This document shows positions 16,798 to 25,807 of a stretch of DNA of 64,000 nt, piece after piece (the stretch's first letter is position 1; every line of letters starts with the position of its first letter). This DNA comes from JBCCOW01 sp038749105 (GTDB taxonomy: Bacteria > Planctomycetota > Phycisphaerae > Phycisphaerales > Phycisphaeraceae), in contig JBCDIM010000013.1 of NCBI GenBank assembly GCA_038749105.1, positions 11,902 through 75,901 on the forward strand, given 5' to 3'. Under the pieces are notes generated by a model. The model saw only the letters and a list, made by a program, of their open reading frames with translations, searched no databases and was not told the DNA's origin. The position numbers were made by a program, and so were the translations under genes.

Positions 16798-17565
16798 ATG
16801 AACCAGCCCAACCAGAGCTTCCTCCCCGAAGACTACGTCGAGCAGCGCGTCGCCCGACGCACCATCCTCATCTGCGTCAGCCTCTTCACCATCGTGCTCG
16901 TCGCCGTCGTCGTCACCTGGTTCGTCACCGGCAGCCAGTCCCAGCAGGTCCGCGACCAGCTCACCGCCATCAACCAAGAGCTCGAGACCAAGGCCCTGCA
17001 GATCAAACAGATCGAGCAGCTACAGTCGCAGAAGCAGTCCATGATGACCAAGGCTCGGGTCACCGCCCAGCTCGTCGAGGCGGTCCCCCGGCCGATCCTG
17101 CTCTCCGAGCTCATCAACGCGATGCCCCCCAGCCTCACGTTCCAATCGATCGACCTCGAGACCAAGCTCGTCAAGCCCGCCCCCGTCCGCACCTCCCTCG
17201 CCAAGGCCAAACGCGACGCCACCGCCAAAGCCACCGACGAAGTCACCGTCCCCGACAAGGACGCCACCGTCACCCTGATCGGCCTCGCCCCCGCCCACAA
17301 GGACATCGCCGACTACCAGAAGACCCTCACCGACAACCCCCTGTTCTCCGCGGTCAACCTCGGCGGCATCGAGGCCATCAAGCTCGACGGCCGAGACATG
17401 CTCGAATTCCGCCTCCAGCTCGACCTCAACCAGGACCTCGACCTGCAGCACCACGAGCCGCTCCGCCTCACCCGTCGCCCCGACCGCAACCCCCTGGGCG
17501 ACCAATCCTTCGACGCCCAAGGCTCCGCCGTCATCCCGGTGACGACACCACCGGCAACCAACTAA
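16798..17565 (+). CDS. pilN: type IV pilus platform protein PilN
   Basis: Inner-membrane PilN/GspL-C-like protein, 255 residues. A short polar cytoplasmic N terminus is followed by one transmembrane segment (about residues 23-45, TILICVSLFTIVLVAVVV). Next comes a coiled-coil stretch rich in Gln/Glu/Lys (SQQVRDQL...QLQSQKQSM, about 48-85), and a periplasmic ferredoxin-like domain with the family signature LLSELINAMPPSLTF. The C-terminal tail past residue 205 is charged and probably disordered. It heterodimerises with PilO, encoded next. Confidence 0.85.
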   Translation: MNQPNQSFLPEDYVEQRVARRTILICVSLFTIVLVAVVVTWFVTGSQSQQVRDQLTAINQELETKALQIKQIEQLQSQKQSMMTKARVTAQLVEAVPRPILLSELINAMPPSLTFQSIDLETKLVKPAPVRTSLAKAKRDATAKATDEVTVPDKDATVTLIGLAPAHKDIADYQKTLTDNPLFSAVNLGGIEAIKLDGRDMLEFRLQLDLNQDLDLQHHEPLRLTRRPDRNPLGDQSFDAQGSAVIPVTTPPATN

Positions 17566-17623
17566 CGCCCCGATACCTACGCCCTACGCCCTAAGCCCTA
17601 CGCCCTCCAAACCCAGGCCCACC

Positions 17624-18175
17624 ATGCGATTCGGAATCCGCGAAGCCGTCTTCATCCTCGTCCTCATCGGCGTGCTCGCCACCACCTGGCTGTTCATCTT
17701 CCAGCCCCGCAACGAGCAGACCGAGGAGGCCCGCGCCGACATCCTCCGCAAGCAGCAGAAGCTCCAAGACCTCGAGGCCGCCACCGCCGCCTACATGGAC
17801 CTCGACGCCGAGATCAAGAAGCTCGCCACCGCCATCGCCGACTTCGAGCAGAAGCTCCCCGCCGACCACCGCGAAGCGAGCGTCGTCGGCGACGTCACCG
17901 ACATCGCCCGGCGGCACCGCCTCGACGTCCGCCTCGTGAAGCCCGACAAGCTCATCCGTAACCCCCGCTACTCCGAGAAGCCCATCCGCATGACCATCGT
18001 CGGCGACTTCGACCGCTTTTACAGCTTCCTCCTCGACCTCGACAAGATGCCCCGCATCACCCAGACCCCGCAGATGGTCCTCGAACGCCTCGACGGCGAG
18101 CAGGACGGCATGATGGAAGCCAAGCTCACCCTCAGCATCTTCTTCGAGGGCGAAGCCGCCAGCGCTACCAACTAA
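17624..18175 (+). CDS. pilO: type IV pilus platform protein PilO
   Basis: Bitopic PilO-like protein of 183 residues. One transmembrane segment (about 7-25, AVFILVLIGVLATTWLFIF) precedes a coiled coil (residues 30-75 with EEARADILRKQQKLQDLEA) and a compact periplasmic domain containing YSEKPIRMTIVGDFDRFYSFLLDLDKMPRI, the usual PilO signature. It begins 58 bases after pilN across a spacer made of short CCCTACG-type repeats. Partner of PilN and PilP in the alignment complex. Confidence 0.85.
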   Translation: MRFGIREAVFILVLIGVLATTWLFIFQPRNEQTEEARADILRKQQKLQDLEAATAAYMDLDAEIKKLATAIADFEQKLPADHREASVVGDVTDIARRHRLDVRLVKPDKLIRNPRYSEKPIRMTIVGDFDRFYSFLLDLDKMPRITQTPQMVLERLDGEQDGMMEAKLTLSIFFEGEAASATN

Positions 18176-18182
18176 TCCCCAA

Positions 18183-18210
18183 TTTAGCCCCGGGTCAACG
18201 ACCCGGGGCC
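18183..18210. repeat. TTTAGCC-hairpin element, copy 1
   Basis: TTTAGCCCCGGGTC is followed by a short loop and GACCCGGGG, a perfect 9-bp stem. It sits inside the pil operon between pilO and pilP. Siblings with different stem sequences lie at 20911, 35106 and 47815. Confidence 0.7.
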
Positions 18211-18264
18211 CGCAGCGAGTCCGCTGTTCAACGACCACGAAACACTCCAACCCCGAGACTTCAA

Positions 18265-19080
18265 GTGAACCCCTCCTTCTTCACCAACCCCGAGCCGCCC
18301 AAAGACCCCCACGCCGACGAGCCCACGCCCGAGAGCGAAGCCCTGCCCGGCCTCGCCCCCGAGGCCCTGACCGACGAGGCCACGCCCGACGACGACCCCC
18401 AGTCCATGCCCCTGATGGCCGGCCTCGGCGCGATGGGCGGCAACAACGAGAACGCCGACCCCCTCGCCCTCGACGCCACCCCCAAGCCCAAGAAGCTCTC
18501 CCCCACCGTCCTCGCGCTCGTCACCGTCCTGGGCATCTCCGCCGCGGCCCTCTTCGCCATGAAGATGACCTCCGGCCCCCAGTCCGTCGACGCCTCCACC
18601 GCCGACGCCATCGCCCAGATCGACTCCGCCCTCCAACGCTTCAGCAACCCCGACAAGGTCGCCGCCAACGACCCGCTCCACCCCGACAACCTCGAGGCGA
18701 TCTACAACACCAGCGACCTCATCGAGCAGTTCGACCTCGACCGCACCGAGAAGAACGTCCCCGTCAACGAGGTCCAGAAGAACCCGTTCCGCCTCGAAGC
18801 CCAGAAGGCCGCCGAACCTGTCGACCCCGACGCCGCCCTCAAGGCCGCGGAGGCCGCCCGCATGAAGGCCGAAGCCGAGAAGCTCGCCGCCATCCGTAGC
18901 GAGCTCCAGACCCTGACCCTCCAATCCGTCATGAACGGCCCTAACCCCATCGCCGTCATCAACGGTGACTTCCTCCGCGTCGGCGCCACCATCGGCTCGT
19001 TCAAGATCGCCCGCATCGACCGCCTCACCGTCACCCTCGAGGCCGACGGCACGTCCTACAAGCTCTCCGTCAAGCGCTAA
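18265..19080 (+). CDS. PilP/GspC-like pilus platform protein
   Basis: A 271-residue bitopic protein placed where PilP is expected. Residues 1-70 are acidic and Pro-rich. A transmembrane segment follows (about 73-92, SPTVLALVTVLGISAAALFA), then a linker with NVPVNEVQKNPFRL typical of PilP. An Ala/Lys/Glu coiled stretch and a C-terminal beta-domain (LTLQSVMNGPNPIAVING, RVGATIGSFKIARI) recall PilP/GspC HR domains. The start is GTG. It is unusual in having a transmembrane anchor instead of a lipobox, more like GspC. Confidence 0.72.
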   Translation: MNPSFFTNPEPPKDPHADEPTPESEALPGLAPEALTDEATPDDDPQSMPLMAGLGAMGGNNENADPLALDATPKPKKLSPTVLALVTVLGISAAALFAMKMTSGPQSVDASTADAIAQIDSALQRFSNPDKVAANDPLHPDNLEAIYNTSDLIEQFDLDRTEKNVPVNEVQKNPFRLEAQKAAEPVDPDAALKAAEAARMKAEAEKLAAIRSELQTLTLQSVMNGPNPIAVINGDFLRVGATIGSFKIARIDRLTVTLEADGTSYKLSVKR

Positions 19081-19102
19081 TCCCACCCACCAGACCGACC
19101 CA

Positions 19103-20902
19103 GTGGACTTCGACCTCGACCAACCCGCCGCCCCCGCAACCGCCGCCGCCCCCGCTGCGCCCGCGTCGCTCTTCGAGCCCACCAAGCCCCGGCCCCTCGG
19201 GCACGACGCCCTCGGCCAGGCCCTGGTCACCGCCAAGGCCATCACCGCCGCCCAGCTCGACGCCGCCCTGGCCGTCGCCCAACGCACGCCTGGCTCCCGG
19301 CTCATCGACCTCCTGCTCGCCGCCGGAGCCGACGCCGTCGCCGTCCAGACCGCCGCCGGCGCGTTCTTCGGCGTCCCCTTCCACGCCATCGCCGACGACC
19401 AGCTCCAGTCGCTCCACAAGCCCGTCCACCGGCTCGGCCTCGACTTCTGCGTCGACAAGCAAGTCCTGCCCCTCCGGCCCGACGGCTCCCGCTTCCTCGT
19501 CGGGATCGTCCATCCCCAGGACATGATCACCCTCGACCACGTCCGCCACAAGCTCGGCCAGTCCATTAAGCCCGTCCTCATCACGCCCGCCGACGTCACC
19601 CGCGTCGTCGAGTCCCTTCGTGACGACGACCCGCCGGACGAAGAGCTCGCGGTTGAAGACATCATCGCCGACATCGACGAAGACGACGTGGAAGTCGTCG
19701 AAGCGAAAGAAGAAGACCTCGACCTCGAGAAGATGGCCGGCGAATCGCCCGTCATCCGCTACGTCAACTACCTGATCTACGACGCGGTCAAGCAGGGGGC
19801 TTCCGACATCCACATCGAGCCCCAGGAGAAGAAGCTCCAGGTCCGCTACCGCATCGACGGTGTCCTCTTCGACGCGATGAACCCGCCCGCCCACATGAAG
19901 GCGGCCATCGTCTCACGGCTCAAGATCATGGCGAACCTCGACATCTCCGAGCGACGCCTGCCCCAGGACGGCCGCATCCGGGCCATGGTCCACGGCCGAA
20001 AGCTCGACCTGCGTATGTCCACGCTCCCCATGGTCCAGGGCGAAAAGGTCGTGCTGCGTATCCTCGACACCCGCTCCATCCAGGTCGACCTCGACGACCT
20101 GGGCATGTCCGACGACATGCTCGCGATCTGGAAAAACCAGATCAAAAACCCACACGGCATTATCCTCGTCACCGGGCCCACCGGCTCGGGTAAGACGACG
20201 ACGCTCTACTCGTCGCTCGGCCAGATGGACCGCGGCAAGCTCAACATCTCCACCGTCGAAGACCCCGTCGAATACCACCTCTCCGGCATCAACCAGACCC
20301 AGGTGCGCGACGACATCGGCATGTCTTTCGCCGCCGCCCTCCGCGCCCTGCTCCGGCAAGACCCCGACGTCGTCATGGTCGGCGAGATCCGCGACCAAGA
20401 GACCGCCAAGACCGCCATCCAGGCCTCGCTCACCGGCCACCTCGTCCTCTCTACCCTGCACACCAACGACGCGCCGTCCTCCGTCACCCGGCTGATCAAC
20501 ATCGGCGTCGAGCCGTACCTGATCGGGTCGGCCGTCAACGCCTGCGTCGCCCAGCGTCTGGTGCGAAAGATCTGCCCGCACTGCGCCGAGCAGACCCCGC
20601 CCGACCCCAAGGTCGCCGACCACCTCGCCATGCACGGCATCGCCCCGGACCAGGTCTACGCCGGCACCGGCTGCGACAAGTGCCGCAACACCGGCTACTC
20701 CGGCCGGATCGGGCTCTACGAGATGCTGATCATGAACGACCAGCTCCGCGACCGCATCGCCGGCAACCCCAACGTCACCGAGTTCCGACGCATGTGCATC
20801 GAGGGCGGCATGACCACCCTCCGCGAAGACGGCTTCGCCAAGGTCGCCGCCGGCCAAACCACCGTCGAAGAAGTCCTCCGCGTCACCGAAGCCACGATCT
20901 GA
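19103..20902 (+). CDS. pilB: type IV pilus/type II secretion assembly ATPase
   Basis: Cytoplasmic GspE/PilB-family ATPase that powers pilus extension, 599 residues from the GTG at 19103. It has an Ala/Pro-rich N terminus, a MshEN-like domain (HDALGQALVTAKAITAAQLDAAL), and the RecA-like core with GASDIHIEP, Walker A GPTGSGKTTT (about residue 358), the Asp box, Walker B and the His box STLHTND. The tetracysteine zinc motif is CPHC...CDKC (about 490-530). Operon end. PilC, PilT, PilQ and pilins are absent from this stretch. GspE and PilB cannot be separated by sequence alone. Confidence 0.9.
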   Translation: MDFDLDQPAAPATAAAPAAPASLFEPTKPRPLGHDALGQALVTAKAITAAQLDAALAVAQRTPGSRLIDLLLAAGADAVAVQTAAGAFFGVPFHAIADDQLQSLHKPVHRLGLDFCVDKQVLPLRPDGSRFLVGIVHPQDMITLDHVRHKLGQSIKPVLITPADVTRVVESLRDDDPPDEELAVEDIIADIDEDDVEVVEAKEEDLDLEKMAGESPVIRYVNYLIYDAVKQGASDIHIEPQEKKLQVRYRIDGVLFDAMNPPAHMKAAIVSRLKIMANLDISERRLPQDGRIRAMVHGRKLDLRMSTLPMVQGEKVVLRILDTRSIQVDLDDLGMSDDMLAIWKNQIKNPHGIILVTGPTGSGKTTTLYSSLGQMDRGKLNISTVEDPVEYHLSGINQTQVRDDIGMSFAAALRALLRQDPDVVMVGEIRDQETAKTAIQASLTGHLVLSTLHTNDAPSSVTRLINIGVEPYLIGSAVNACVAQRLVRKICPHCAEQTPPDPKVADHLAMHGIAPDQVYAGTGCDKCRNTGYSGRIGLYEMLIMNDQLRDRIAGNPNVTEFRRMCIEGGMTTLREDGFAKVAAGQTTVEEVLRVTEATI

Positions 20903-20910
20903 CCCCACCC

Positions 20911-20960
20911 GCCTTTAGCCCCCGGCTCTGCCGGGGGGCACTTGGCGTACCGGATGCCTC
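20911..20960. repeat. TTTAGCC-hairpin element, copy 2
   Basis: TTTAGCC, then a stem CCCCCGGC/GCCGGGGG around TCT, then a conserved tail GGCACttGGCGTaCCgGATGCC. It lies between convergent pilB and a glycosyltransferase gene and overlaps the latter's stop. It shares its 3' tail with the copy at 35106. Confidence 0.7.
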
Positions 20961-22167
20961 ACGCCGCCCGACGCCCGCCCCGCGTCTTCGGCTCTATCTG
21001 CGGCGTTGTCTCCACCCCAAGCAGCCGGTCATACACCGCCGCGACCTTCGCCATCCGCTGCGTAAAGCCATACTCCCGCACGACCCGCTCACGCGCCGCC
21101 GCGACCTGCGTCGCCACGTGCGAGCTCGGCCCGAGCAGACCCGATACCGCCCACGGCCAGTCCGCCTCGTGACGCCCCAGCAGCCGCCCACACCGGCCAC
21201 CATCCAACGCCTCACTCACCGCACCCACCGCCGTCGCCGCCACCGGCACTCCCACCGCCATCGCCTCCAGCAACGCGTTCGGCAGCCCCTCCGTCCGGCT
21301 GGGCAACAGCAACGCGTGCATCGCCTCTAGATACGTCTTCACGTCCCGCTGCCAGCCATGCCAGAACACCCGGCCGGTCATCCCCAACCGCTGCACCTGT
21401 TCCGTCAAACGCTTGCGCTCGGGCCCGTCACCAATCACGTGCAGCTCGACCCGCTCGTTCAGCTTCGCCAGTGTCGGCATCACTTCGATCGCCCGATCGA
21501 CACCCTTCTCCACGCTCAGCCGGGCGATCACGCCGAGCACCACCGCGTCTTCCGACATCCCCAGCGCCGCCCGTGCCTCGGCCCGACTCCGCGTCCGCTG
21601 ATAGACCGACGTGTCGATCGCGTTCGGCAGGGGGGTCACCCGCTCCTCGTCCATCCCCAGCCCACGGCAGTGCTCGACCAGCTCGAGGCTCACCGCGAAC
21701 GCGTGGTCGTAACGCTTGATCGCGGGGTCGGCGATCTTGGCGTAGAGCCGGGTCTTCCAGGTGTCGCGTGTGAAGCCGTGCAGCGTTGTGATCAGCTTCA
21801 TCGGGTGACGCCGCCGCAGCAGCAGCCCCAGCACCTCGCTCTTGTAGTCGTGGGCGTGCCAGACCTTCACCCCGTCCCGCCGACAGATCTCCAGCAGGGC
21901 GGGCAAGACCCGCCAGTCCAACGGCCCCCGATCCGCGATCGACTCGAACGGACAACCTTCTTCCAAGGCGGTGCGTTGAAGCACCGCCAGCCCTGGGTCT
22001 TCCGGGTCCGCCAGGTACGCCGCCGACAATGCGTAACGTGCCGGGTCCATCGCCTTCGGTGACCGCAAGATCGTCTTGTCCGGGCCACCCCCGGCACCGT
22101 TCACCACCCGCACATGCAACACCCGCACCCCGCGCCCGTTCTTCATCGTTTCAACAGTGTTCAACAT
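20959..22167 (-). CDS. GT4-type glycosyltransferase
   Basis: GT-B fold glycosyltransferase of family 4, 402 residues, probably adding a sugar during exopolysaccharide assembly. N-terminal domain VRVLHVRVVNGAGGGPDKTILR; the C-terminal nucleotide-sugar domain has VLGVIARLSVEKGVDRAIEV, HVIGDGPERKRL and the EX7E region LLPSRTEGLPNALLEAMA. The ATG at 22167 has AAAGGA seven bases upstream and follows the methyltransferase stop by 17 bases. Last gene of a four-gene minus-strand operon beginning with an O-antigen ligase. Confidence 0.9.
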   Translation of the reverse strand: MLNTVETMKNGRGVRVLHVRVVNGAGGGPDKTILRSPKAMDPARYALSAAYLADPEDPGLAVLQRTALEEGCPFESIADRGPLDWRVLPALLEICRRDGVKVWHAHDYKSEVLGLLLRRRHPMKLITTLHGFTRDTWKTRLYAKIADPAIKRYDHAFAVSLELVEHCRGLGMDEERVTPLPNAIDTSVYQRTRSRAEARAALGMSEDAVVLGVIARLSVEKGVDRAIEVMPTLAKLNERVELHVIGDGPERKRLTEQVQRLGMTGRVFWHGWQRDVKTYLEAMHALLLPSRTEGLPNALLEAMAVGVPVAATAVGAVSEALDGGRCGRLLGRHEADWPWAVSGLLGPSSHVATQVAAARERVVREYGFTQRMAKVAAVYDRLLGVETTPQIEPKTRGGRRAA

Positions 22168-22184
22168 TTCCCGTTCCTTTCTTT

Positions 22185-22979
22185 TCATTCCGGCTTGCGC
22201 AGCACCACGATCAGGTTGCTCTGCAGCCCACGCAGCCCCGGCAGCGTCGTCGCCTTGATCATCAACATCTCGGGGACCACCCAACGCCCCAGCGTCCGCG
22301 TCTCCGGCGACGTCGGCACCCCGGCCAGCGCATCCATGACCAGGCCCGCCCGCTTCGCCACTCGACGCAACCGCCGCGTGCTATTCATCCGGTAGTAGGC
22401 GGGGTACACGTCCTCCGCCGCCCGCCCCTCCAACCAGCCCGCCATCCGACTCGCTAGCCGATCCGGCACCACACTCGCCGCCGCCGTCAGCGGGTACCAC
22501 CGGTTGGGCGTGTGGATCAGCACCCGACCACCCGGCCGCAGCACACGCGCCACCTCCGCCATCGCCCGCCGCGGACGACGCAGGTGCTCCGCCACCATGT
22601 TCATTGTCACAAGGTCCACACTCGCGTCCATCACGGGCAGCCGCGTGGCATCGCCCAACCGCAGATCGATCCCCGAAGTGTTTTCTTCTAAAGCCGATAC
22701 ATCCGGGTCCACCCCGATCACATAGCCGGCTCGTTCCACCAACGCGTGCTGTCGCGCTTCGCCGCCCCGCAGCCAGCCCGGCGTCAGCCGACGCCCACAG
22801 CCCAGGTCCAGCCAGTCATCGCCCTCCCCGAGCACACCGTCCAGTACGTCGAAGTAGGCGTACTGCGAGTTCATTAAACCCGGCAACAGCCGACGTCGCA
22901 TCGCCCAGTAGCAGCGGTCATCGACGGGTGGCACAACGGGCGTCGCCACCAACGGGCTCGTAGCAGGGGACGCGGTCAC
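22185..22979 (-). CDS. class I SAM-dependent methyltransferase
   Basis: A 264-residue methyltransferase of the type-11 class I fold. WLDLGCGRRLTPGW is motif I, VIGVDPD motif II, and VDLVTMNMVAEHLRRP motif IV (post-I Asp region), followed by EVARVLRPGGRVLIHTPN. The GTG at 22979 overlaps the radical SAM stop as GTGA, so translation is coupled. The longer frame to 23006 is possible. Its position suggests methylation of a polysaccharide or its lipid carrier, but no substrate motif is present. Confidence 0.86.
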   Translation of the reverse strand: MTASPATSPLVATPVVPPVDDRCYWAMRRRLLPGLMNSQYAYFDVLDGVLGEGDDWLDLGCGRRLTPGWLRGGEARQHALVERAGYVIGVDPDVSALEENTSGIDLRLGDATRLPVMDASVDLVTMNMVAEHLRRPRRAMAEVARVLRPGGRVLIHTPNRWYPLTAAASVVPDRLASRMAGWLEGRAAEDVYPAYYRMNSTRRLRRVAKRAGLVMDALAGVPTSPETRTLGRWVVPEMLMIKATTLPGLRGLQSNLIVVLRKPE

Positions 22980-24247
22980 AGCATGAACCCCGGGCATTCG
23001 GCACACGGGTTGTTTTCCGCCTGCTCGTCGGTGATCCGCTTCTTGAAGCTCCGCCGGGCCATCCGGTATTTCTCACCATTCCAGACCTTGCCGAAAGGGC
23101 GGTCCAGGGCGGATCCCATGTCCAGCTCGTGCTCGAACGACCCGCAGCAGACCACGACCTCACCGTCCCAGTTGATCACGCTCTGCCGCCAAGGCCAGGC
23201 ACAGTTGTGCATCTTGCTCCCATTGAATTCTGGTCCCGGATGCGCTCCCGTATCGCGGATCGATTGATAGTTCGACAACACGTAATCCGGGTTCTTGGGG
23301 AGCCACTCTTCGAGGTGGTCTTTGGTCTTTTTCTGAAGGAGGTCGTCGGCAAGCCCGAGCGGCTGGAGCTTCTTATCACGATCGAGGAACCGTAGGTTCA
23401 TCGAAGCCTGCGAGAAGATCGGCCGGCAGTCCAGTGACTCCGCCAGTTCGCGGAATACCTCGATCTCGTGCTCGTTGTGCCGTGTCACGACAAAGTTCAG
23501 CTGGATCACCGGCGTTGCCGACTGCAATCGTTGCCGGGTCTCCACGATGTGCTTAACCTTCGCCAGCGTGTCTTCGTAGCTCTTGCCCGGCTGATAGATC
23601 GCGAAGGTCTCCTGGCTCGCCCCGTGCAGCGAGCAGGTCAGCATGTCCAGACCCGACTCGATCAGCTTGGTCGCGTCGTCCTTCCCTTCGACCCCGCCGT
23701 CTTTGGTCTTCCGCGGCTCGATCCGGAACGCGTGCAGGTTGGATGAGATGTAGGTCCAGACGCCGCTGCGGTGCGAGTGGTTGATCATCCGGTAGATATC
23801 GTTGTGCACCAGCGGGTCGCCCCACATCGACAGGTCCAGCTCGAACAGGTGGCGTTTGACCTGCTTGAACAGCTTTTCGAACGACGCGAAATCCATGCGG
23901 CCCTTGCGTCGCCCTTTGAGTCCCTGGCCGGTCGGGCAGAGCTGGCAGCGGGTGTTGCAGATGTTGGTCGGCTCGATCTTCATCGCATATGGCCGACCGA
24001 TCACGCGTTCCCGCTTGAGCAGGAACTCCACGTTGATCAGGGCCATGTTGGCGAGTTTGTAGGCCGTGAGGTACCGGCGGTTCCGCCAGGCCCAGAAGAC
24101 CCCCCGGGCCAGGAAATCGACCGCGGCGGTCATTCGTTGCAGCGGAGCCCTCAGGTCGGGTTTGGCCTTCCAGCGCCCGGTCAGGGCGGTGGCCTGCGCC
24201 AGCCGGCGGTCAAGCGTCGAGCTCAGTGTGGTCGCGATTGCGGTCAT
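22976..24247 (-). CDS. radical SAM protein with SPASM-type C terminus
   Basis: A 423-residue radical SAM enzyme. The cluster motif is CNTRCQLC (CxxxCxxC, about residue 96-103) in IEPTNICNTRCQLCPTGQG. The barrel continues with DLSMWGDPLVHNDIYRMI. The C-terminal extension has Cys positions typical of SPASM auxiliary clusters (NCAWPW, VVCCGSFEHE, NPCAECPG). The start ATG overlaps the ligase stop as ATGA. Members in polysaccharide loci are of unknown reaction. The neighbours point to modification of a surface glycan. Confidence 0.88.
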   Translation of the reverse strand: MTAIATTLSSTLDRRLAQATALTGRWKAKPDLRAPLQRMTAAVDFLARGVFWAWRNRRYLTAYKLANMALINVEFLLKRERVIGRPYAMKIEPTNICNTRCQLCPTGQGLKGRRKGRMDFASFEKLFKQVKRHLFELDLSMWGDPLVHNDIYRMINHSHRSGVWTYISSNLHAFRIEPRKTKDGGVEGKDDATKLIESGLDMLTCSLHGASQETFAIYQPGKSYEDTLAKVKHIVETRQRLQSATPVIQLNFVVTRHNEHEIEVFRELAESLDCRPIFSQASMNLRFLDRDKKLQPLGLADDLLQKKTKDHLEEWLPKNPDYVLSNYQSIRDTGAHPGPEFNGSKMHNCAWPWRQSVINWDGEVVVCCGSFEHELDMGSALDRPFGKVWNGEKYRMARRSFKKRITDEQAENNPCAECPGFML

Positions 24248-25647
24248 ACCCAAGCCCCCACCCGACCGCGGACACCCGGCTCCGGCTCCGGCTCGGCTTC
24301 CGTCTCGGCCTCCGGCGCATCCTCGTCTTCTTTCAGGCCCTGCTCTGACTCGCGCCGCATCAGCACCGGAGCCAGCCCGCCCAGGGCCATCAGCATCCAG
24401 GGCAGTTCCACAGCTTCGGCCGACAGGAACAGCGCCGCCACCATAAAGCACAGCAGGCTCGCCTGGAGCGCGAGGCATAGCCGGGCCCGGTCGCCCCAGG
24501 CCGCTGCCTCCGGATCACTGGTCGAAATCAGGGGCGGATCACCCCGCGCGGGCGTGCCGTGCAGCCGCTCGGCCTCGAAGAGGCACGTCTTGCGAGCACG
24601 CCCGAACCCGTAGAACGCCAGCCCGATCGCCAGCACATAGGCGAGCGCCGCGGGGATCCCCGAGTCGGCCGCAAGCTGCAGGTACTGGTTATGGATCGTG
24701 CGGTTCGCCATGTCCGCCCCGAAGTTGTACGACAGCCGGTTCGAGTTCCGAACACCCCGGCCCAGCAGCGGCTCGTCCCAGGCGATCCGCCAGGCTGCGC
24801 CCCACGCGTCGAACCGCGACTGGGCCGACTCGTCCTCCTGGAAGTTCTTCGTCGACATGAACCGGTCGCGGATCTCCGGCCCCGCCATCACCGCCACCGC
24901 CAGCGAAAGCGCCGCTAGCCCCACCAGCGCCTGCTTCCTGGGCCGGTGGTGCACCAGCAGCCAGATCAACGCCACCGACAACGCCACCATCGCCCCCCGC
25001 GAGTACGTCATCATCACCGCGTGCATCATCAGCAGCCCGAGGAACACCGCGAACACCCGCTTGACCATCACCATCCGGCCCGCCTGCATCAGCCCGAACA
25101 CATACGCAAACGGCACGCCCATCGCGATGAACGCGCCTGCCCCGTTGTTGTCCAGCCCCCCGAACCCGTGATGGAACACATCCAGCCGACCGCCCTCGAA
25201 GAAGTACATCGCGTTGATCGAATACGCGTGATACCCGATGCACAGCAGCACCATCCCACCGACCGCCCAGAGGTGCCAGGGCTTGCTGATGATCAAGCTC
25301 GCCAGGAAGAACACCAGCAGCACCTTCCCGTACTCCATCGCCCAGGCCTGGGCCAGGTACGGGTCGTCCGCAGTCACCACGCTCATGGTCATGAATGCTG
25401 TGTAGGCCAGCACACAGAGCAGCACCGCCCCGAGCCGGGCCTGCCGCCACACCTTGCTGAAGTGCAGCATCACCGACCCCAGCAGCGCGAACGCCGCGAT
25501 CAGTGACCAACGCAGCTCAGGCCCGGTGTTCAACGACCAGTGCCAGATGTGCTGCGGGCGCAGTGTCGCCAACCCGTAATACAGCAGCAGCGGCCAGAAA
25601 GGCGAGATCAGCCCGCCCAACGCCCCCACACCAATGGCTACCGTCAT
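24244..25647 (-). CDS. O-antigen ligase/polymerase-like membrane protein (DUF5935 type)
   Basis: Polytopic membrane protein of about 467 residues with ten or more hydrophobic segments. It resembles the O-glycosylation ligase associated with exosortase A systems: an N-terminal segment (SPFWPLLLYYGLATLRPQHIW) is followed by the Wzy/WaaL domain with GGLDNNGAGAF, TYSRGAMVALSV and the periplasmic loop WDEPLLGRGVRNSN...HNQYLQLAADSG. The C-terminal tail is Glu-rich. The start is uncertain: ATG 25647 is used, with GTG 25665 or GTG 25779 as alternatives. First gene of the exopolysaccharide operon. Confidence 0.83.
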   Translation of the reverse strand: MTVAIGVGALGGLISPFWPLLLYYGLATLRPQHIWHWSLNTGPELRWSLIAAFALLGSVMLHFSKVWRQARLGAVLLCVLAYTAFMTMSVVTADDPYLAQAWAMEYGKVLLVFFLASLIISKPWHLWAVGGMVLLCIGYHAYSINAMYFFEGGRLDVFHHGFGGLDNNGAGAFIAMGVPFAYVFGLMQAGRMVMVKRVFAVFLGLLMMHAVMMTYSRGAMVALSVALIWLLVHHRPRKQALVGLAALSLAVAVMAGPEIRDRFMSTKNFQEDESAQSRFDAWGAAWRIAWDEPLLGRGVRNSNRLSYNFGADMANRTIHNQYLQLAADSGIPAALAYVLAIGLAFYGFGRARKTCLFEAERLHGTPARGDPPLISTSDPEAAAWGDRARLCLALQASLLCFMVAALFLSAEAVELPWMLMALGGLAPVLMRRESEQGLKEDEDAPEAETEAEPEPEPGVRGRVGAWV

Positions 25648-25807
25648 AAACAGGAAGTGCTTCACAAGAAAAGACTGGAAGACGAGGAAGTTCAACGTCG
25701 GGTCGTCCGTGACATCGGGTACGCGCGGAAAACCCCCCGGTCTATGTCGGCCCCCAACCCAAACCGCCTCCCCGATCACCCCCAGGCCCCCCGGTTATCG
25801 GCCCCTC

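Noticed and set aside
15427..16977. Long minus-strand open frame opposite pilM
   Set aside because: Gly/Val/Ala-rich low-complexity translation typical of antisense frames in high-GC DNA. The opposite strand carries a clear PilM.
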